Shown: one piece after another, positions 58,507-64,000 of the stretch
Position numbering within the stretch: the first letter of the stretch is position 1
Layout: each line of letters opens with the position of its first letter
Source of the DNA: [Phialemoniopsis] sp. UDSM-2020
Lineage: Eukaryota; Ascomycota; Sordariomycetes; Thyridiales; Thyridiaceae
Length of the DNA stretch: 64,000 bases
Direction of reading: 5' to 3'
Assembly (NCBI GenBank): GCA_018873225.1
Contig: JAEILZ010000006.1
Coordinates: 3,472,001-3,536,000 of the forward strand
Made by a program: the position numbers and the translations under genes
The notes under the pieces: generated by a model
The model's database searches: none
Told to the model about the DNA's origin: nothing
Seen by the model: the letters and a program-made list of their open reading frames with translations, nothing else

Positions 58507-58953
58507 TGGCAAAGCAGCAGCCCCTCCGTAATCGAGCTCGTACGCATGTACCTAGTCCTCTGACCACATCAATCACTTGTATCTTGTTCCTTCTAATTAT
58601 CTGACCGAGAGGTTGGTCTCAGAGCACCTGATCATAGTGACGTTTCGCGAAGTAATGTATTTCCCAAGTGGGTATGCAAATGTTATGCCTTGCAAAAGCG
58701 ACCACAGGGAACCACGAACGTTTTGATGAGGTTGTTCTGTGATATTATTCATTGCTAACCATTTAGAGGGACCGCTCAATAGTCAAAGAAATACAAGATT
58801 AAAACACCGCGAGTTGACGCTGTCCCGTCCAGAAACAATATGTAGCACCTATTCAGTAAAGTGGAGACAGCCAAGGAGCTCATCTATCTACCCATTTACT
58901 CTCTTTTGAGCGGCTCCATTATTGGTGTCCAGTGTCGTTGGCTGGTTACTGTC
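58507..58953. other. Convergent intergenic, no gene seen
   Basis: These are the 3' ends of the second amidohydrolase and the flavoprotein gene; nothing else is visible. Confidence 0.45.
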
Positions 58954-60588
58954 TTAAAGGCGGGAGCGCGTGTGCATTACACTACTTGCCCCGTGCCAAT
59001 TGCTTTGAGCATCTGCAGCATAACTCGCAGCATGTACACCTGCTTGACGACCAAACGTCGCTCCCGCTGTCAAGCCGCTTCCGCCTGGATAATTGTCGTA
59101 GAAGAGGCCACCGACCATCTCACCGCAACAGTAAACGCCAGGGATAGGCGCTCCAGTCAAGTCTGAAATCAATCCCGATGTGTTGTGATCGATGGCAAGG
59201 CCGCCGAAGGTGAACGTCACGCCACAGCGGACCCGGACGGCCATATAGGGCCCTTTGTTGAGTGGCAGCGCCCAATTCGACTTTGGTATCCGGAGTGCGG
59301 CCCTAGGAGACTGTGTCGAGAGTCCGTCTTTGATGGCGGGATCCCACTTCAGACCCTTATTAGTCGATTGGAAAGCGTCAACAGCGTGGTTATACTCCTG
59401 CACTGTGTCGACAAACTTGTTGGAATCCTCGAGGCCATACTTGGTCAACGCTTCGGCAAGCTCTTGAATGGTATTACCGCGGATCTTTTGCACTACTTCA
59501 TCCCGATACTCCTCGCTTCTCAGCCACGGAATTCCCTGGGAGTCCCAGATCTGGAATGCCGTGCCCCCGGGCTGGCCCAGGATTGCCTTGCCGAATTTAG
59601 CGTAGGTGTAATTGCGAAGGTCGCTTCCTTCGTCAAAGAAGCGCTCCCCGGACGTGTTGACCGTGATGCCTAGGGGGTACCCGGACTTGGTGAACTCGTT
59701 TGAAATGACTCGGTCTCCCGCGTCGGGGTCCGAGTTTGCGTCCCATGCCACGGAATGGCACCCTGACCAGTTTCCAGCTTGACGAGCATGGAGCTCTCGT
59801 AGAGCGAGCTCGAGGACGTCGCCGGTGTTGTAAGGAGTGCCGCGGACGTGTGCTAGATCCCAGCCGGGACCTAGATACTGAGCGCGCATACGCGAGTTGG
59901 CTTCGAAGCCTCCGGCTGCCAGGATCACTGCGCGAGACGTGACGCGTGTAGACTTTCCAAACGAGGACCTGACAATCAGGCCGGAGAGGGCGCCATCTCG
60001 TGGGTCCGTGATGACATGTGCGGCCGCCGTAGAGTGCCAGGTAGTCACACCGCGCTGAAAGCTCGCCTTTTGGAGATCATTGATCAATCCCTTGCCGCCC
60101 TCGTCTGTCTTCAAAGCAAGGCCTCCCCAGAACTTGTAACGGTCGTTTATCTTGTACGCCTGGCGGTTGAATGACAACTGGAAGCGTACCCCAAGTGAGG
60201 CCATCCATTTGATTGTAGCATTGGAGTTGTCGATCAAAACCTGACCCAACTGGCGGTTGTACCGACCACGGGTCACCCGCTCCATATCGGTGTGGAAGTC
60301 ATTGCGCGTGTATGCAGGGAGGTCGATTTTCATCGCAAGGTCTGCATCGACGTTATTCACAATCGGTAGCACGTCTTCCAAGCCGCCATGAGCTGTTCTC
60401 ATGGCACCCGCGGTGAAGTAGGTGTTGCCGCCGGCCCAATCCTCAGGACATTTATCGACGAGCAGCACGCGGGTGCCGTTGCCCAGGGCATCAGCTGCGG
60501 AGATGGCAGCACAGTAACCTGCATTCCCACCACCGACAACGACAATGTCGAAGTCGGTAACGTGATCTTGTGAGAGCGGAACAAGCAT
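58954..60588 (-). CDS. FAD-dependent tricarballylate dehydrogenase/fumarate reductase-like enzyme
   Basis: This is a single-exon flavoprotein of 544 residues in the FAD_binding_2 family. The dinucleotide motif VVVGGGNAGYCAA lies at about 16-28, followed by VLLVDKCPEDWAGGNTYFTAGAMR, the family's flavin/substrate segment. AVILAAGGFEAN closes the FAD domain. The capping domain and the C-terminal GGLFYDNYPGGSGLTAGATFGR are intact. This pattern most resembles TcuA, which oxidises tricarballylate to cis-aconitate, and fumarate-reductase-like enzymes acting on unsaturated polycarboxylates. No haem or membrane segment is present. It is divergent from the aldolase gene, and the cluster context points to a di- or tricarboxylate substrate. 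Confidence 0.87.
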   Translation of the reverse strand: MLVPLSQDHVTDFDIVVVGGGNAGYCAAISAADALGNGTRVLLVDKCPEDWAGGNTYFTAGAMRTAHGGLEDVLPIVNNVDADLAMKIDLPAYTRNDFHTDMERVTRGRYNRQLGQVLIDNSNATIKWMASLGVRFQLSFNRQAYKINDRYKFWGGLALKTDEGGKGLINDLQKASFQRGVTTWHSTAAAHVITDPRDGALSGLIVRSSFGKSTRVTSRAVILAAGGFEANSRMRAQYLGPGWDLAHVRGTPYNTGDVLELALRELHARQAGNWSGCHSVAWDANSDPDAGDRVISNEFTKSGYPLGITVNTSGERFFDEGSDLRNYTYAKFGKAILGQPGGTAFQIWDSQGIPWLRSEEYRDEVVQKIRGNTIQELAEALTKYGLEDSNKFVDTVQEYNHAVDAFQSTNKGLKWDPAIKDGLSTQSPRAALRIPKSNWALPLNKGPYMAVRVRCGVTFTFGGLAIDHNTSGLISDLTGAPIPGVYCCGEMVGGLFYDNYPGGSGLTAGATFGRQAGVHAASYAADAQSNWHGASSVMHTRSRL

Positions 60589-61185
60589 TGCTCTAAATGT
60601 CTATGCATGTGAGATACACTGGAGTGTGTCCGCCTCTCCTACCCAAGCTTGATCGGGCACGTCAATAAGTAAACCCTCCGAAGGGCCCTGTATGACGCAT
60701 GGATCACATCGTATTGCAAATCAGTGACGAGACGTCACTGTACAGACGCCCTCTCCGATCGCAATGATTGTCAGTCGGTGGTGGATATGACAGATCCATG
60801 ACGGGTACCCAATGTCCGTGGCGTTGTATGAACTGGTTTCCCCCCCGTGTCTGGTCTGTCTCCACTCCGGTTCCCACCTCGACGGAATGCTAAATTCCAC
60901 CTCGTCGCCAACCCTTGTCATTTGTCAACCCACCAACGGGCTGGAGACCTCCGTTGGTACTTTTCAGTGGTGGCGACTGTGGGGCAACTGGGAAACATGC
61001 TGGAAGAGGTAGATTCAGGATGCTTGCAAGCCCCTGGGGCTTATAAAGAATTGTTGGATGGACTAATTAGTGTGTCGCCTATGTTGCCGAGCGGATTCAG
61101 ATGAGTAGACCCATGCTGTCCCAACAATCGCCGTTAGGCCCATCACAGCAACATCAATCAGCATTTTGCATATCTTTCTGAAGGC
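60589..61185. promoter_or_regulatory. Divergent promoter of flavoprotein and class II aldolase
   Basis: These 597 bases lie between opposite starts. Several CTCCG/CGGA strings occur near 60866-60890 and 60947-60955, which could serve the cluster regulator. No gene is seen. Confidence 0.35.
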
Positions 61186-62232
61186 ATGTCGCCGTCAAAG
61201 GTCGAAGAGGCTGTTGTCCCTGTCGGGGTGGACTTGAAGACCAAGCCCGCCAAATCCGTTCCCGCTTCAAGTAACAAAGATGGTTTCTTCGAAGACGTTC
61301 ACTTCCTCGGGGACAAGGACGGGAAAATCGTGATTCGGTCACCGCCCACTTTTGAAAACAAGCTCGATGAGCGCCAGTATAAGATGCAGCACCTTGCAGC
61401 GGCATTTCGCGTCTTTGCCAAGCAAGGATTCGATGAGGGGGTTGCCGGCCATATTTCCTTGCGGGACCCAATCGAGCCAGGTGAGTGGTTCAGCTCTCAT
61501 ACAACCCTGAAATTGATGGTCGGAGAGCTTGAAATCTGATGTGCCTGTAGAGCACTTCTGGATCAATCCTTTGTCCAAGCACTTCAGCCAGATCAAGACT
61601 TCGGACCTCGTCCTCGTCGATGAGCATGGCAGCGTGCTCCCAGGAGGCGCGCAATACCCAATCAATGGTCCGGCTTTTGCTATCCACAGCGAGATTCACA
61701 AGGCCAGGCCTGACATCAACGCTGCTTGCCACGCGCATTCGGTGTACGGCAAGGCTTTCTCCTGTTTTGGTAAGCCCATCGAGCCCCTGTACCAGGACGC
61801 AATCCGCTTCTATAACGATCTAAGCGGTAAGTTCTCTCGTCGCTACCTGACGTACGCATGCATGATATGCTGAATAATCTCCATATAGTATATGACGCGT
61901 ACGGCGGCACTGTCGTGTCCACAGAGGAGGGTCAGCGCATCGCCCAGGCTCTTGGGCCCAAGAACAGAAGCGTGATTCTCAGAAACCACGGTATCATTAC
62001 TTGCGGCGCCACAGTGGACGAGGCTGCATTTCTCTTCATTTCCCTTGACCGCTGTTGTCACTCGCAGCTCCTTGCCAATGCCGCGGCGGGCCCTGGCTGG
62101 GAGAAGGTGTACATTGACGAAGAGACTGCTCTGGCAACGCACAAGCGCAGTGGTAATTCGAGCAAGATGTGGCTAGCTTTCCAGCCTTATTTCGACCAGA
62201 TAGTGTCGGAGACCCCGGATGTCCTGGACTGA
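61186..62232 (+). CDS. Class II aldolase/adducin-domain protein
   Basis: This is a probable zinc-dependent aldolase or decarboxylase of 304 residues. Exons are 61186-61480, 61551-61826 and 61889-62232. Joined text reads DPIEPEHFWINP and YNDLSVYDAYGG. GVAGHISLRD carries the substrate-phosphate/carboxylate loop; HAHSVYG gives the zinc-binding HxH; NHGIITCG holds the third His region. The N-terminal 45 residues are a fungal extension. Cytosolic members of this group in moulds are mostly unassigned; bacterial relatives cleave or decarboxylate hydroxy-oxo acids. Located with LigI-like and TcuA-like genes, it may cleave the ring-opened acid to pyruvate or oxaloacetate, which is inference. Confidence 0.85.
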
Positions 62233-62874
62233 TCAGCTGCTGTCAGCATTGGATGCGTAGCCCAGTCTCGATCAGGCTTAGTTGTACTTGTTCATTGTAT
62301 TGCAATGCATTTACTCGCGAGCAATCTTCCCAAGGCTTGATTCTCAGACACGAAGGACTGACCACCTTCTAGTCCGGTGCACTGTCACAACTAGCACGAC
62401 TCATATTAATTGGGTTCACTGTTTGCGAAAGGGCTATAGATTATTACCACGTCAATGCAAAGAACATGTATATTTTGTCATTCAGAACTAGATGGCGACA
62501 TATCATCAACCCTTAATGACCTGAACAATCAGAACATACTCCATATACCCTAAGCTTGCCCTACCCGAGTTTGCGAGCCAGTTCAGTCAGGTACTTGGGA
62601 TTTTGGAGAAATCTTCTGTTGGAATCTTGTGAGTTTTCTCCCGAGTCTGCTATTTGCTCGGTTAAAAATATCAACTGCACGGGCTTGCGACACTTCGGGG
62701 CACCTTGCCACCTCAACGCAAGTCACGTTTCGTCTGTGATTGATTACTTAATGATCCCGTGCTGCCTGCCCAAATCCTTCAGACCTCCAGTCCCTCCTCT
62801 CGCCTATAACGCTTCCGTCACAGCACCTTTCCGCATTTGCCCACGTGTCAGATAGGTTCCTAATAAGGCGTACG
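62233..62874. other. Intergenic, no gene seen
   Basis: This is the flank between the aldolase and the beta-lactamase-like gene on the same strand. Only short frames occur. Confidence 0.4.
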
Positions 62875-64000
62875 ATGCTGTTCGATAAGTTCGCGGCCTT
62901 AGGGCCAATCATCAAGGAGATCTGCGATATATCAGGTATCGCCGGTGTGTCGCTGGGTGTTCTCCACGACAACGAAGTCGTCTACAATTTCTCAGCCGGA
63001 TATGCAGACGTCGAAAAGCGTCTATCCTGCGATGCCGACACGACATTTGTCATTGGTTCTCTCACCAAGGCCATGACGGCCGCCCTGCTGGCTTCTTACC
63101 GCCATGACGGCACCATTGAATCCTGGGACGCTCCTTTGCGATCTTTTCTGCCCGACTTTCATCGCGAAGACATGCACGGCGAAGCGACTCTCGTCGACCT
63201 CCTCACGCACCGCACGGGACTCGCCCCGCTCGATTCTCTCTGGATCGCTTCCAACAATGTGCCGTTCCTGCCCAGGGCCGAGGCTCTCCCGACGCTCAAC
63301 TACGCACCCGCGGTTCACCCTTTCCGGACACAGTTTCTTTACAACAACTTTGCATATGAAGCCCTTGGTCAGGTTGTGGAAACCATTGCTGGCACATCTT
63401 TCGCTAAAGCCCTAGAGAACCGACTCCTGCAGCCGCTTGTTATGAACCGCACGTACTACACCGGAGAGAGCCGAGAAAATGAGGCCAAACCCTACGCGTC
63501 CCTAGAGGATCGGACCCTGTACCCACTCCCACCTGCAATATCGGGTGAGGATGTGCTCATGGGAGCGGCCGGAGGCGTAAGGAGCTCGGTGAACGACCTT
63601 CTGAGATTCTACAAGGCATTCATGGACGCTGCTCAAGATGAGATGGCTGTGAATACGGGCCCGCAGCTCCCATCCTCCCCTGGGTCTCCCCTGAAGGGAG
63701 TTCGTCAGCTCTGGAAGGGTCAGATCTCCTTGCCTTCACCCTGGCTCAGAGAACGCTCATATGCGTTCGGCTGGGCACGAGCTCAACTCCCTGGTTCTTT
63801 GGCACTGGGGGACGAAGGGCACAGCAAGCTAAATCCACCGCTCGGTACCGGTACTCCGTCAAAGCTAGCCTTGTATCACGGAGGCAATATTGCGGGATTC
63901 AGTACATCCACTACATTGTTTCCAGAGACAAACAGTGGAGTCGTGGTCCTCACCAATTCCTTATCTTTGAATGGGGGAGTCAGATGGATCAGCGAGCTTC
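62875..64000 (+). CDS. Beta-lactamase/transpeptidase-fold serine hydrolase, cut by window end
   Basis: The frame is open to the last base, so the C-terminus is missing; 375 residues are visible. The ATG at 62875 follows stop codons closely upstream in frame. The class C beta-lactamase/esterase fold is clear: S62-L-T-K65 (SxxK nucleophile), YNN in FLYNNFAYEALG, and HGGNIAGFS as the KTG-equivalent HxG. Fungal members are esterases, amidases or LovD-like acyltransferases rather than antibiotic-degrading enzymes. No signal peptide is present, so it acts inside the cell. It lies downstream of the aldolase on the same strand and may hydrolyse an ester substrate feeding the cluster. Confidence 0.85.
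   Translation, partial: MLFDKFAALGPIIKEICDISGIAGVSLGVLHDNEVVYNFSAGYADVEKRLSCDADTTFVIGSLTKAMTAALLASYRHDGTIESWDAPLRSFLPDFHREDMHGEATLVDLLTHRTGLAPLDSLWIASNNVPFLPRAEALPTLNYAPAVHPFRTQFLYNNFAYEALGQVVETIAGTSFAKALENRLLQPLVMNRTYYTGESRENEAKPYASLEDRTLYPLPPAISGEDVLMGAAGGVRSSVNDLLRFYKAFMDAAQDEMAVNTGPQLPSSPGSPLKGVRQLWKGQISLPSPWLRERSYAFGWARAQLPGSLALGDEGHSKLNPPLGTGTPSKLALYHGGNIAGFSTSTTLFPETNSGVVVLTNSLSLNGGVRWISEL

Overview
The window looks like nuclear DNA of a filamentous ascomycete (Pezizomycotina, probably Sordariomycetes). The genes carry short GT-AG introns (46 to 96 bases) with CTAAC/CTGAC branch sites. The families are typical of these moulds: Zn2Cys6 regulators, HET-domain proteins, 2EXR proteins, CipB-type oxidoreductases, an NADP mannitol dehydrogenase and fungal MFS transporters. 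I cannot name the species. No CRISPR array, rRNA, convincing tRNA, transposase or other intact mobile element was seen. About 30 protein genes are supported; exon junctions were chosen by reading frame, splice signals and protein continuity.

Layout. 1.4-6.7 kb: a Zn2Cys6 regulator, then a drug-type MFS exporter divergent from a small Zn2Cys6 regulator. 7.6-11.2 kb: a small unknown protein, a Cys-rich protein with a hydrophobic C-terminus, and a secreted Cys-rich protein. 11.5-17.3 kb: a membrane protein divergent from a 1,249-residue HET plus ankyrin-repeat protein. 18.6-20.0 kb: an inorganic pyrophosphatase with a signal peptide. 20.5-30.6 kb: an amadoriase/sarcosine-oxidase-like flavoenzyme, an organic-anion MFS permease and a Zn2Cys6 regulator, flanked by two CipB-like oxidoreductases. 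31.4-36.6 kb: a ubiquitin C-terminal hydrolase with an altered catalytic residue, a secreted phytase-like esterase and mannitol dehydrogenase.

38.7-40.2 kb holds the most unusual locus. It is an 11-exon gene in which nine consecutive mini-exons (57 to 69 bases, all phase 1 at both ends) each encode one Cys-rich CCCH-like module, followed by a basic, Pro/Ser-rich tail. 40.6-46.6 kb: a multipass membrane protein, a HET-domain protein and a 2EXR protein.

46.8-64 kb reads as a catabolic cluster: a 6PGDH-like dehydrogenase, a Jen1-like carboxylate transporter, a quinone oxidoreductase, a Zn2Cys6 regulator, two LigI-like amidohydrolases, a tricarballylate-dehydrogenase-like flavoprotein, a class II aldolase and a beta-lactamase-fold hydrolase cut by the window end. 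My inference is uptake and breakdown of a polycarboxylate or an aromatic ring-cleavage lactone. A palindrome made of two CreA-type sites lies upstream of the transporter.
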